This document shows, in pieces, positions 16,049-24,369 of a stretch of DNA of 48,460 bases (its first letter is position 1; the number at the start of each line of letters is the position of its first letter). Position numbers and translations under genes: made by a program. The DNA is taken from positions 1 to 48,460 of the forward strand of contig ONTQ01000019.1 in NCBI GenBank assembly GCA_900320795.1, given 5' to 3'. The stretch is from an uncultured Bacteroidales bacterium. GTDB lineage: Bacteria > Bacteroidota > Bacteroidia > Bacteroidales > UBA932. The notes below the pieces were generated by a model. That model searched no databases, was not told the origin of the DNA, and saw only the letters and a program-made list of their open reading frames with translations.

Positions 16049-17368
16049 ATGAAACGCAGAACATTTCTGAAGAGTTCGGCGGTGCTTGCCGCGGCGGCCG
16101 GTGCCCCGGAACTGGTGAAGGCCGCCGGACGGCTGCCCGAAGCCCGGGAAGAGATCTCCGGGAAACTGATTGCATCGGCCCCCGTGTTGCAGAATTTTGC
16201 CGATACGTCCATTGGTGTAACCTTTACCGTGAATGCCCTGGCCAACGGTTATGTGCTGATGGGCGAGAAACCGGACCTCTCCGACGCCCGGAAAATCCTT
16301 TGTGGCGGCTATCGGCTCGCCGATATTGATGAACGTGTCATCATGGTACGGGTTACGGGTTTGAAACCGGCCACCCGTTATTATTACCGGATTGGCGCCG
16401 ATCGTATCCATTATGGACATGGATATGACATGAAGATTCTGGGCAATGAGGAAGATCCTGAAATCTATTCGTTTACAACGGCAGGCGCAGCGCTGGATGG
16501 CAGTTTCTGTGTCATTAACGATACGCATGCGCATTGGAACGGCCTCAGCAAGGTGCTGGACAAAGTGGCGGAGCTGTCGCCTTCCTGCGTCGTTTGGAAC
16601 GGAGACGCTTCCAATTCGGAAGAGACCTTGGAGAACCAGATCCGTATTTTCCTGGACCAGCCGATGGAGAGGAAAGACTACGCCGCCCGGACGCCCTATC
16701 TGTTCTGCCCGGGCAACCATGACTCCCGGGGCCGGGCCAACCGGCATCTGGAGCGGGTGTGGATGTACCGGCAGCCGGAAGAGAGGGATGTGCGGGACTG
16801 GGACCTGGGCCGGAACTTTGCCGTACGGCTGGGTGACATGGCCCTGATTGGGTTGGATACGGCCGAAGACAAGGTGGACACCAATCCCATCTTCGCCGGC
16901 CTGTTCAAGAGCAAGGAGTACCGTGAGGCGCAGACGGTCTGGCTCCGGGACGCCCTGGTCCGGCCGGAAATCGCTTCCGCTCCCTTTCTCGTAGCGTTCT
17001 GCCACATACCCCTTTTCGACGATGATCCTACCCACAACCCGGGTGATGTGTATCCCAATGACACCGATCCGCGCTACTCTGCCGATTTTGCCTATTGGCA
17101 GCGGACTTGCGCCCAGATGTGGGGCCCCCTTCTCCATGCGGCCGGCTGTCAGGTCCTCATCACGGCCCATATGCATGCATACAAGTACTTCGCTCCGGCT
17201 CCCGACCGCTGCTGGGCACAGCTGATCGGCGGCGGTCCCCGCCTGGAAGAGATCAAGTACCCGACGGTAATAGAAGGAAAGGTGGCCGGCGGAAAACTCC
17301 GTATCACGGTTCACAATATCCTCAGCGGTCAGATACAGGACGAATTCTCTTTTGCCAGAAGATTCTAA
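16049..17368 (+). CDS. Tat-type metallophosphoesterase (purple acid phosphatase-like)
   Basis: This 439-residue protein starts with a twin-arginine-like signal (MKRRTFLKSSAVLAAAAG), suggesting folded export. Residues about 40-145 resemble the fibronectin/purple-acid-phosphatase N-terminal domain (VMVRVTGLKPATRYYYRIG). The calcineurin-like metallophosphoesterase core follows, with its metal ligands in order: NDTHAH (around 157), WNGDASN, PGNHDSRG (around 222), FCHIPL and TAHMHAY (around 372). It probably hydrolyses phosphomonoesters or diesters in the periplasm using two metal ions. It begins 7 bp after the GH31::GH3 gene and ends 10 bp before a GH78 gene, so it seems co-expressed with glycosidases. 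This may mean the target glycan carries phosphate, or that released sugar phosphates are scavenged. The substrate is unknown. Confidence 0.85.
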   Translation: MKRRTFLKSSAVLAAAAGAPELVKAAGRLPEAREEISGKLIASAPVLQNFADTSIGVTFTVNALANGYVLMGEKPDLSDARKILCGGYRLADIDERVIMVRVTGLKPATRYYYRIGADRIHYGHGYDMKILGNEEDPEIYSFTTAGAALDGSFCVINDTHAHWNGLSKVLDKVAELSPSCVVWNGDASNSEETLENQIRIFLDQPMERKDYAARTPYLFCPGNHDSRGRANRHLERVWMYRQPEERDVRDWDLGRNFAVRLGDMALIGLDTAEDKVDTNPIFAGLFKSKEYREAQTVWLRDALVRPEIASAPFLVAFCHIPLFDDDPTHNPGDVYPNDTDPRYSADFAYWQRTCAQMWGPLLHAAGCQVLITAHMHAYKYFAPAPDRCWAQLIGGGPRLEEIKYPTVIEGKVAGGKLRITVHNILSGQIQDEFSFARRF

Positions 17369-17378
17369 CAATAAGATT

Positions 17379-19856
17379 ATGAGACGTTTTTGGTTTATCC
17401 TTCTGATGCTGTCCGGATGGCTCGCCGTGGCCTGCCACCCCTCTTTCGAGGTGCAGGAAATGCGCTGCGAAGGGCTTGTCGAGCCGCTTGGCATCGATTC
17501 GGCAGCGCCTCACTTCAGCTGGACGGTCTTGAGCAAAGCCCCCATGGTACAGACAGCTTACGAGATAGAAGTGGGCCCGGACCTCTGGCGTTCCGGCAAG
17601 GTGGAGAGCGCGGACCAGGTGATGGTTCCCTACGGCGGAGCACCGCTTGCCTCCCGCCAGCAGGCCTGGTGGCGGGTCCGGGTCTGGAACCAGGACGGAA
17701 AGGTATCGGCCTGGAGCGGGAAAGCGCGGTTTGGCGTGGGTTTGCTGGAGGGCGACATGAAGGGAGCGTTCATCGGCGCCGTCCCTGGAAAAGGGAGGGC
17801 GCCCCTGCTCCGGAAATCGTTCGACCTGGAAAAAGTGCCCGCTGAGGCGCTTCTGTACGTGAATTCCCTGGGCTACCACGAAGCCTCCCTGAACGGGAAG
17901 AAGGTGTCGGAATCGGTCCTGAATCCGGCCGTCTCGCAGTTGGACAAGCGCTCGCTCATCATGGTTTACGATGTGACCGGTCTGCTTCGGAAAGGAGAGA
18001 ACGAACTGCTGATCGCTGCGGGTTCGGGCTGGTACAAGCCTGACACTTTCAAGGCTTCTTATGAAGGCCCCCTGGTAAGGGCCGAACTGGACCTGGACGG
18101 CACTCCGGGCATCTGCACGGATGCCACCTGGGAAGGCGCCTGGAGCGGCTATGCCGACCCGGGCACCTGGCTCTATCACGGGTTTGCCGGAGAGGTCATC
18201 GATGCCCGCGTGAAGCCGCAATGGGGACCGGTGGAGGTCGTGAACGTGGAAGGGATACAGGCTTCCATGCAAATGTGCGAGCCCTGCACTGTCCAGGAAG
18301 TCCTGGAACCGGTGAGCATTGTCCGCAACAAGGACGGTTATCTGGCCGATTTCGGGAAGGTTTTGAACGGTATGCTGGATGTAACCCTGCCGTGCCTTCC
18401 CGAAGGGCATGTTACCCCTGTCAGGTTCGGAGACAACACGCCGGACAAGCTGGACCCGCTCATCTGCGGCACAGACACGCTTATCTCTTCCGGAGCCGCG
18501 GAAGGAGACCGTTTCATGAACCGCTTCAACCACCATGTTTTCCGCTATGTGCAGTTGGACAGCCTTTCAGAAAAGCCTTTGGCAATCAGGGCTTTCCGTA
18601 TGCGGACCAACTATCCGAAACGGAGTTCTTTCGAATGCTCGGATGAAGACCTCAATCGAATTTGTTCCCTGGTGGAATGGACCGTGGAGAACCTCTCTTT
18701 CAACGGGTACATGGTGGACTGCGCCAGTATCGAGCGCCTGGGCTATGGTGGAGACGGCAATGCCTCCACACTCACTTTTCAGTCCATGGCGGCCGTTTCG
18801 CCGCTTTACCTGAACTGGCTGCAGGCCTGGGATGATGCCATTCGTCCCGATGGTGGCCTGCCCCATACGGCTCCAAACCCCTATCGGGCCGGCGGTGGCC
18901 CCTATTGGTGCAGTTTCATGGTACAGGCTCCCTGGCGCACGTATGTGAACTATGCCGATAAGCGCCCCCTGGAGCGTTTCTATCCTGCAATGAAGCACTG
19001 GCTGGATTATGTGGATGCCTATTCGGTGGACGGTATCCTGAAACAATGGCCCAACCTCGAGTACCGCTACTGGTATTTGGGAGACTGGGCAGCCCCGGAG
19101 GGCGTTGACGTGAAGAATCCCGTTTCGATTGACCTTGTAAACAACTGTGCCCTCTGCCAGACATACCTGGAGTTGGAACAGATTGCGAAGGTGCTGGATG
19201 AGCCGGCCGATGCCGTGCGCTTCCGTCTCCGGTACGAAGAGTTGTCCCGTCGCATCCACGACCGATTCTATCAGCCGGAGACCGGCTTGTACGGCACGGG
19301 AAGCCAGCTGGATATGGTTTACCCGCTTTTGGTGGGGGTCGTGCCGGAAGATATGGTCCCCACGGTGGTGGAAAAACTCAAGGAACGTACGGAAACGCTG
19401 TATATGGGGCACCTGGCCACCGGGCTGGTGGGGATTCCCGTGCTCACGGAATGGGCCACCCGCACCCATGAGACCGATTGGCTCTGTTCCCTTCTCAGGC
19501 AGAAAGACTACCCGGGCTACCTGTATATGATCGAGCAGGGCGCTACGGGGGTTTGGGAAGAGTGGGATGGCGGACGCAGCCGTCTGCACAACTGCTACAA
19601 TGGAATCGGCAGCTGGTTCTATGAGGCGCTGGGCGGTATCGTTCCGCTGGAGCCGGGTTGTCGGGAGGTGCTCATCGATCCACAGGTCCCCGAAGGGCTG
19701 GAATGGGTGAAGGTGGTGCGCGACACGCCTTATGGCCCCATTTCCGTTGATAGGAACGGCAAGATGCTTCACGTATTCCTTCCGGTGGGCGTATCGGCCC
19801 GGGTTCAGGGACAGACCTATGGAAATGGAAATTGGGAAATCGCATTATCTCGCTAA
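17379..19856 (+). CDS. GH78 alpha-L-rhamnosidase-like lipoprotein
   Basis: This 825-residue product has ATG 17379 as the chosen start. The frame extends upstream to 17352, but that would overlap the preceding gene and put extra residues before the lipoprotein signal MRRFWFILLMLSGWLAVAC. The N-terminal region (LGIDSAAPHFSWTVLS, then QTAYEIEVG and WWRVRVWNQDGKVSAWS) is the usual GH78 fibronectin-like start. A beta-sandwich (LGYHEASLNGKKV) and an (alpha/alpha)6 barrel follow. The active-site loop reads DCASIERLGYGGDGN (around residue 447) in place of DCPQRxERLGW, keeping the Asp and Glu. The barrel ends with YMIEQGATGVWEEWDG and the C-terminal beta-domain. It is the last gene of the first operon: the next gene is 61 bp away and has its own promoter. 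Confidence 0.87.
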   Translation: MRRFWFILLMLSGWLAVACHPSFEVQEMRCEGLVEPLGIDSAAPHFSWTVLSKAPMVQTAYEIEVGPDLWRSGKVESADQVMVPYGGAPLASRQQAWWRVRVWNQDGKVSAWSGKARFGVGLLEGDMKGAFIGAVPGKGRAPLLRKSFDLEKVPAEALLYVNSLGYHEASLNGKKVSESVLNPAVSQLDKRSLIMVYDVTGLLRKGENELLIAAGSGWYKPDTFKASYEGPLVRAELDLDGTPGICTDATWEGAWSGYADPGTWLYHGFAGEVIDARVKPQWGPVEVVNVEGIQASMQMCEPCTVQEVLEPVSIVRNKDGYLADFGKVLNGMLDVTLPCLPEGHVTPVRFGDNTPDKLDPLICGTDTLISSGAAEGDRFMNRFNHHVFRYVQLDSLSEKPLAIRAFRMRTNYPKRSSFECSDEDLNRICSLVEWTVENLSFNGYMVDCASIERLGYGGDGNASTLTFQSMAAVSPLYLNWLQAWDDAIRPDGGLPHTAPNPYRAGGGPYWCSFMVQAPWRTYVNYADKRPLERFYPAMKHWLDYVDAYSVDGILKQWPNLEYRYWYLGDWAAPEGVDVKNPVSIDLVNNCALCQTYLELEQIAKVLDEPADAVRFRLRYEELSRRIHDRFYQPETGLYGTGSQLDMVYPLLVGVVPEDMVPTVVEKLKERTETLYMGHLATGLVGIPVLTEWATRTHETDWLCSLLRQKDYPGYLYMIEQGATGVWEEWDGGRSRLHNCYNGIGSWFYEALGGIVPLEPGCREVLIDPQVPEGLEWVKVVRDTPYGPISVDRNGKMLHVFLPVGVSARVQGQTYGNGNWEIALSR

Positions 19857-19861
19857 AGATT

Positions 19862-19891
19862 TTGAAAAAACTTAAAATAATCGTATCTTTA
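19862..19891 (+). promoter_or_regulatory. Bacteroidota-type promoter (TTG-N19-TATCTTTA)
   Basis: TTG at 19862-19864 is separated by exactly 19 bases from TATCTTTA at 19884-19891. This matches the Bacteroides -33/-7 pattern TTG-N19-TAnnTTTG except for the last base. Transcription would start about 19896-19899, some 20 nt before the GTG start of the Gfo/Idh gene. No terminator hairpin is visible between the upstream GH78 stop and this site, so read-through from the glycosidase operon is also possible. Confidence 0.65.
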
Positions 19892-19917
19892 CAAGAATAA
19901 TATTTGAATCAGAACTT

Positions 19918-21108
19918 GTGAAAATAAAACTGGCAGCTGTGGGAGTTGGGAACCGGACTGGAAAGTATTTGAAATATTTCCAGTCTCATAGCGATTTAGT
20001 GGAACTGGTTGCCATCGTGGAGCCCAATGCCGTAAGGAGGGAAGCCTGCCGGAAACAGTTTTCGTTACCGGAAGAAGTCTGCTACGAATCGGCGGAATCG
20101 TTCTTTGAAAAAGGGGAAAGATGTGACGGCGTCATCATCGGCTCTCCGGACCGTTGCCACTATGAGCAGGCGCTCATGGCCATCGATCGGGGCATGCATA
20201 TCCTTCTGGAGAAACCCATCGCCCAGAATTACGATCAGTGCCTCCGCATCGCCCAGTCCGCCCGGGAAAAGGGTGTCAAAGTGGGCGTGTGCTATGTCCT
20301 CCGTTTCATGCCGCTCTATCGCAAGGTGAAAGAGATCATCGACGGAGGCCGGATCGGCCGGATTACCGGGGTCTCGCATCAGGAGTATGTAGGCATAGAC
20401 CGCATGCTGCACACTTATGTCCGCGGTTATTGGAACAGGGCATCGGCCTCTACACCGTCCTTCATCTCCAAGTGTTGCCACGACGTGGATATGCTGCTGT
20501 GGATTACCGGGGCTCACATCAAGACGGTACAGAGTGCCGGCAGTCTTGAGTGGTACCGACCGGAAAACGCTCCCGAGGGAGCCGCCGCCCGTTGCGTGGA
20601 TTGTCCCGTGGAAGGGAGTTGTTCCTATTCGGCCGTTGACATGTATTTGCGCCGGGGCGTGTGGACCAACAATTTCCCCATCCCGGATGGGAAGACCAAG
20701 CAGGAGGTGCTGAAGGAGGAAGTCCGTTCGGGCCGTTTCGGCCGCTGTGCCTTCCACTGTGACAACGATGTCGCCGACCGCCAGATGGTCACCCTCACCG
20801 CCACGGACGGCATTCTCATCACCATTGAGATGAATGCCCTAACCCGCCGGGAAGGCCGCAGAACGGTGTTTTCGGGTACTTTGGGAGAGTTGGTCGCCAC
20901 GGACGACTGCATTGAAGTAAGAGACCGGCTTGGGAGCCTGGTGGAGAAGGTCGATTTCTCCCGGGAGGCCGCCCTTCCTCTCCATTCGAATGCCGACCTG
21001 GACATTGTGGAAGACTTCATCGAGGCAGTTGCCCGCCCTGAGCATCCCGTTGCCATCCCTATCGGAGAGGCGCTGGAAAGCCATCGCATCTGCTTCTTGG
21101 CAGGATAA
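19918..21108 (+). CDS. Gfo/Idh/MocA family NAD(P)-dependent oxidoreductase, cytoplasmic
   Basis: This 396-residue protein starts at GTG 19918, with no in-frame ATG nearby and a promoter just upstream. It has an N-terminal Rossmann fold beginning directly at KIKLAAVGVGNRTGKYL, with no signal peptide, so it is cytoplasmic. EKPIAQN is the family's conserved Lys-Pro motif. The middle carries a cysteine cluster, RCVDCPVEGSCSYSA, followed by FGRCAFHCDNDVADRQMV, seen in a subset of this family and possibly metal-binding. The family oxidises or reduces sugar hydroxyl/keto groups, often at C3. As first gene of a four-gene set with an exported Gfo/Idh, a DUF1080 protein and a TIM-barrel isomerase-type protein, it may reduce a 3-keto sugar after uptake. 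The direction and substrate are inferred. Confidence 0.88.
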   Translation: MKIKLAAVGVGNRTGKYLKYFQSHSDLVELVAIVEPNAVRREACRKQFSLPEEVCYESAESFFEKGERCDGVIIGSPDRCHYEQALMAIDRGMHILLEKPIAQNYDQCLRIAQSAREKGVKVGVCYVLRFMPLYRKVKEIIDGGRIGRITGVSHQEYVGIDRMLHTYVRGYWNRASASTPSFISKCCHDVDMLLWITGAHIKTVQSAGSLEWYRPENAPEGAAARCVDCPVEGSCSYSAVDMYLRRGVWTNNFPIPDGKTKQEVLKEEVRSGRFGRCAFHCDNDVADRQMVTLTATDGILITIEMNALTRREGRRTVFSGTLGELVATDDCIEVRDRLGSLVEKVDFSREAALPLHSNADLDIVEDFIEAVARPEHPVAIPIGEALESHRICFLAG

Positions 21109-21139
21109 GAAACATACACTAACACAAAACATTGATACT

Positions 21140-22624
21140 ATGTCGAAAGAAATCTCAAGAAGGTCGTTCCTGAAAGCGGGGACTGCCGCTGCCATCGGCT
21201 TATCCGTGGCGCCCAAATCTGTTTTGGCAAAGGCGAAGGATGTACCCCCGCCGCCCATGGACCGTAAGTTGAAAGTTCTGGCCGTCGGTATTGGCGGACG
21301 TGGTGCCGCCGACATTGCAGAGGTGGCCAAGACCGAAGAAATCATCGGCCTGTGCGACGTGGACTGGAAATATGCCGACCATGTATTCAAGACGTATCCC
21401 AACGCCAAGAAATACAGCGACTACCGTGTCATGTTCAAGGAACTTCTTCCAGAGGCCGATGCCGTGATTGTCGCTACGGCCGACCACACCCATGCCATCA
21501 TTGCCGCCGAGGCTATCAAGGCCGGCAAGCATGTCTATTGCGAGAAGCCCCTCACCCGCACGGTGTATGAGTCCCGTCTTCTGACCAAGCTGGCCAAGAA
21601 ATACCGCGTGGCCACCCAGATGGGTAACCAGGGTGCTTCCGAAGCCGGTGTCCGCAAGGTCTGCGAATGGATTTGGAACGGTGAAATCGGTGAAGTCACC
21701 CGTGTGGATGCTTTCACGGACCGTCCCATCTGGCCCCAGGGCCTGGAGCGTCCCGCGAAGTCCGAGAAAGTGCCCAAGACCATGAACTGGGACTGCTTCA
21801 TCGGCCCGGCTCCCATGCGTCCTTACCATCCCATCTACACCCCCTGGAACTTCCGCGGCTGGTGGGACTTCGGTACCGGAGCACTGGGCGACATGGCCTG
21901 CCACATCCTGCATCCCGTTTTCGCAGCCCTCAAACTCGGTTATCCCACGAAGGTTCAAGGCAGTTCCACCGCTCTTCTCACCGAGTCCTGCCCGCAGGCC
22001 GAGAAGGTGCGCTTCGTCTTCCCCGCCCGTGACAATATGCCCAAGGTGGCCATGCCCGAAGTGGTGGTGAACTGGACCGATGGCGGTATCCTCCCGGACC
22101 GTCCGGAAGGCCTGCCGGCCGGCGTAAACCTCAATGATGCCGGTGGCTGCGTTATCTTCCACGGGACCAAGGATACCTTGATCTGCGGCTGCTACGGTGT
22201 GCGCCCGTACCTGCTGAGCGGTCGTAATCCCGAAGTTCCCCATGTGCTGCGCGAAGTGAAGACCTCCCACCAGCAGGACTGGGTACGTGCCTGCAAGGAA
22301 GATCCGGATTTCCGCACCCCTTGCGTGTCCGACTTCGCCCAGGCCGGTCCGTTCAACGAGATGGTTGCCATGGGTGTCGTGGCCGTGCGTCTGCAGAGCC
22401 TGAACCAGGAACTGGAGTGGGACGGCGAGAACATGCGCTTCACCAACATTCCGAAGGGTGCCACCATCCGTACCATGATTCATGACGGATTCTCCATCCA
22501 CGACGGTCATCCTACCTTCGAGAATGTCTATACCGATCCGGTGGACGCCAACGAATTCGCCGCCGAACTCATCAAGCCCAAGTTCCGTGACGGCTGGGTG
22601 CTCCCGGAAATGCCCAAAGACTAA
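21140..22624 (+). CDS. Tat-exported Gfo/Idh/MocA oxidoreductase
   Basis: This 494-residue protein starts at ATG 21140 (MSKEISRRSFLKAGTAAAIG), giving a clear twin-arginine signal; the same open frame extends upstream inside the previous gene but is not needed. The Rossmann domain begins at LKVLAVGIGGRGAADIAEV, with EKPLTRT as the Lys-Pro motif. The C-terminal alpha/beta domain includes WDFGTGALGDMACHILHP, typical of large secreted members of this family. Tat export implies folding with a bound nicotinamide cofactor before transport, so it likely acts as a glycoside C3 oxidase-type dehydrogenase in the periplasm. It lies 31 bp after the cytoplasmic family member and 25 bp before the DUF1080 gene. 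The electron acceptor is not visible; recycling through a bound cofactor is possible. Confidence 0.9.
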   Translation: MSKEISRRSFLKAGTAAAIGLSVAPKSVLAKAKDVPPPPMDRKLKVLAVGIGGRGAADIAEVAKTEEIIGLCDVDWKYADHVFKTYPNAKKYSDYRVMFKELLPEADAVIVATADHTHAIIAAEAIKAGKHVYCEKPLTRTVYESRLLTKLAKKYRVATQMGNQGASEAGVRKVCEWIWNGEIGEVTRVDAFTDRPIWPQGLERPAKSEKVPKTMNWDCFIGPAPMRPYHPIYTPWNFRGWWDFGTGALGDMACHILHPVFAALKLGYPTKVQGSSTALLTESCPQAEKVRFVFPARDNMPKVAMPEVVVNWTDGGILPDRPEGLPAGVNLNDAGGCVIFHGTKDTLICGCYGVRPYLLSGRNPEVPHVLREVKTSHQQDWVRACKEDPDFRTPCVSDFAQAGPFNEMVAMGVVAVRLQSLNQELEWDGENMRFTNIPKGATIRTMIHDGFSIHDGHPTFENVYTDPVDANEFAAELIKPKFRDGWVLPEMPKD

Positions 22625-22649
22625 TTTTTACATTTAACAGTTTTTTGAT

Positions 22650-23486
22650 ATGAAAAAAGTGATTCTTTTCACCGCCATGGCTGCCCTTCTCGTCGGTGCA
22701 GTATCCTGCAAGAATACCAACAAGGGCGCTGTCCCCGAGTACAAGGTTGTGGAAGCCGCTCAGGTTGACCTGGCCGATTTTCCCGTGGATGAGGACGGTT
22801 ATGTCGTCCTGTTCGACGGCACCTCCACCAAAGGTTGGCGCGGTTACGGCAAGGATGCCCTTCCCGCTCGCTGGACCCTGGAAGACGGCTGTCTGAAGTT
22901 CAATGGCACCGGCTCCGGCGAAGGCCAGACCGGCGAAGGCGGAGACATCATCTTCGCCCACCAGTTCAAGAACTTCACCCTGGAAATGGAATGGAAGATT
23001 TCCAAGGGCGGCAACTCCGGTATCTTCTACCTCGCGAAGGAAGTCACCACCAAGGACGAGAACGGCAACGACCGTTACGAGCCCATCTACATTTCCGCTC
23101 CTGAATACCAGGTCCTGGACAACGCCAACCATCCGGATGCACTGCTGGGTGTGGACGGCAACCGCCAGTCCGCTTCCCTGTATGACATGATTCCTGCCGT
23201 TCCGCAGAACCAGAACCCTTACGGCGAGTGGAACAAGGTGAAAATCCTGGTTTACAAGGGCACCGTAGTGCACTTCCAGAACGACGAGAAAGTACTGGAA
23301 TATCATCTGTGGACCCAGCAGTGGACCGATATGCTCCAGGCCAGCAAGTTCTCCCAGAAGGACTGGCCCCTCGCATTCGAACTCCTGAACAACTGCGGCG
23401 GCGAAAACCACGAAGGCTATATCGGCCTGCAGGACCACGGCGACGACGTTTGGTACCGCAACATCCGCATCAAACTGATGGACTAA
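22650..23486 (+). CDS. DUF1080 / 3-keto-disaccharide hydrolase-type lipoprotein
   Basis: This 278-residue protein has a lipoprotein signal (MKKVILFTAMAALLVGAVSC). The rest is one DUF1080 (3-keto-disaccharide hydrolase, concanavalin-like) domain: YVVLFDGTSTKGWRGYG near the start, FTLEMEWKISKGGNSGIFY in the middle, APEYQVLDNANHPDA, and GYIGLQDHGDDVWYRNIRI at the end. Members cleave glycosides oxidised to 3-ketones, by hydrolysis or beta-elimination, or merely bind carbohydrate. Its place between a Tat-exported Gfo/Idh oxidoreductase and a lipoprotein TIM-barrel isomerase-type enzyme argues for the catalytic role. It is predicted to sit lipid-anchored in the periplasm or outer membrane. The next gene follows after 4 bp, which suggests tight co-expression. 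Confidence 0.9.
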   Translation: MKKVILFTAMAALLVGAVSCKNTNKGAVPEYKVVEAAQVDLADFPVDEDGYVVLFDGTSTKGWRGYGKDALPARWTLEDGCLKFNGTGSGEGQTGEGGDIIFAHQFKNFTLEMEWKISKGGNSGIFYLAKEVTTKDENGNDRYEPIYISAPEYQVLDNANHPDALLGVDGNRQSASLYDMIPAVPQNQNPYGEWNKVKILVYKGTVVHFQNDEKVLEYHLWTQQWTDMLQASKFSQKDWPLAFELLNNCGGENHEGYIGLQDHGDDVWYRNIRIKLMD

Positions 23487-23490
23487 CGGT

Positions 23491-24366
23491 ATGAAGAGCG
23501 TCTTTTTAGCCTTTGCCGCTGTCGTCATGGCTTTTGCTTGCTGCCCCAAGGAACAGGCTCCTGAAAAGAAGGATATGTGCGTGCAGATGTACTCTGCACG
23601 CAGTATCCTGAATAAGGATAATTATGGTGACGTCCTCAAGGAAATCGCCGCTATGGGTTATACCGCCGTAGAAGCCGCCAGTTACAGTGACGGCCTCATC
23701 TATGGAGACACGCCCGAGGTGTTCAAACAGAAGGTCGAGGCTGCCGGAATGAAGGTCCTGAGCGCCCATGTGAGCCGGGGACTGTCTGAAGAAGAACTCG
23801 CCAGCGGAGACCTTACGGCTGCCCTCGCCTGGTGGGACAAGTGCATCGCTGACCACGTGAAGGCCGGAATGGAATACCTGGTGACGCCCTGGATGGGCCT
23901 CCAGAAGAACCTGCATGACCTTCAGGTCTATTGCGACTATTTGAATGAAGTGGGCCGCCGCTGCAAGGCCGCCGGTCTCAAGTATGGCTATCACAACCAC
24001 GCCTATGAGTTCGAGAAGGTGGAGGGACAGGTAATGTACGATTACCTTCTTGAGCACACGGATCCGGAACTCGTCTTCTTCCAGATGGACGTGTACTGGA
24101 CCGTAATCGGCAAAGCATCACCCGTCGATTATTTCGAGCGCTATCCCGGTCGTTTCAAGATGCTCCACATCAAGGATGAGTGGGAAGTGGGCCAGAGCGG
24201 CATGGTGGGCTTCGATGCCATCTTCCGCAAGGCCGATGTGGCCGGTCTCGAGAACTTCGTGGTGGAAATCGAGCGCTACAAGCATGAGGACATCCTTGTC
24301 AGTTTCAAAGAAAGCGCCGAGTATCTGCTCAGCGCTCCCTTCGTAAAAGCCACTTACGTCAAGTAG
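23491..24366 (+). CDS. Sugar phosphate isomerase/epimerase-type TIM-barrel lipoprotein
   Basis: This 291-residue protein starts with a short lipoprotein signal (MKSVFLAFAAVVMAFAC). An AP-endonuclease-2-like TIM barrel follows: VQMYSARSILNKDNYGDVL, KYGYHNHAYEFEKVEG, FFQMDVYWTVIGKASPVDYF, KMLHIKDEW and a final FVVEIERYK. The conserved His, Glu and Asp residues expected of a divalent-metal site are present (YHNHAYEF, QMDVYW, HIKDEW, VEIERY). Such proteins isomerise, epimerise or hydrate sugars. Because it is exported and paired with the Gfo/Idh and DUF1080 proteins, it may hydrate the unsaturated keto sugar left after elimination rather than act on a sugar phosphate. It ends only 3 bp from the convergent EEP gene, with no terminator between. 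Confidence 0.87.
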   Translation: MKSVFLAFAAVVMAFACCPKEQAPEKKDMCVQMYSARSILNKDNYGDVLKEIAAMGYTAVEAASYSDGLIYGDTPEVFKQKVEAAGMKVLSAHVSRGLSEEELASGDLTAALAWWDKCIADHVKAGMEYLVTPWMGLQKNLHDLQVYCDYLNEVGRRCKAAGLKYGYHNHAYEFEKVEGQVMYDYLLEHTDPELVFFQMDVYWTVIGKASPVDYFERYPGRFKMLHIKDEWEVGQSGMVGFDAIFRKADVAGLENFVVEIERYKHEDILVSFKESAEYLLSAPFVKATYVK

Positions 24367-24369
24367 TTC

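Noticed and set aside
20930-21139. Longer N-terminus for the Tat-exported Gfo/Idh protein
   Set aside because: The frame is open upstream but lies within the preceding gene, and ATG 21140 gives an immediate twin-arginine signal.
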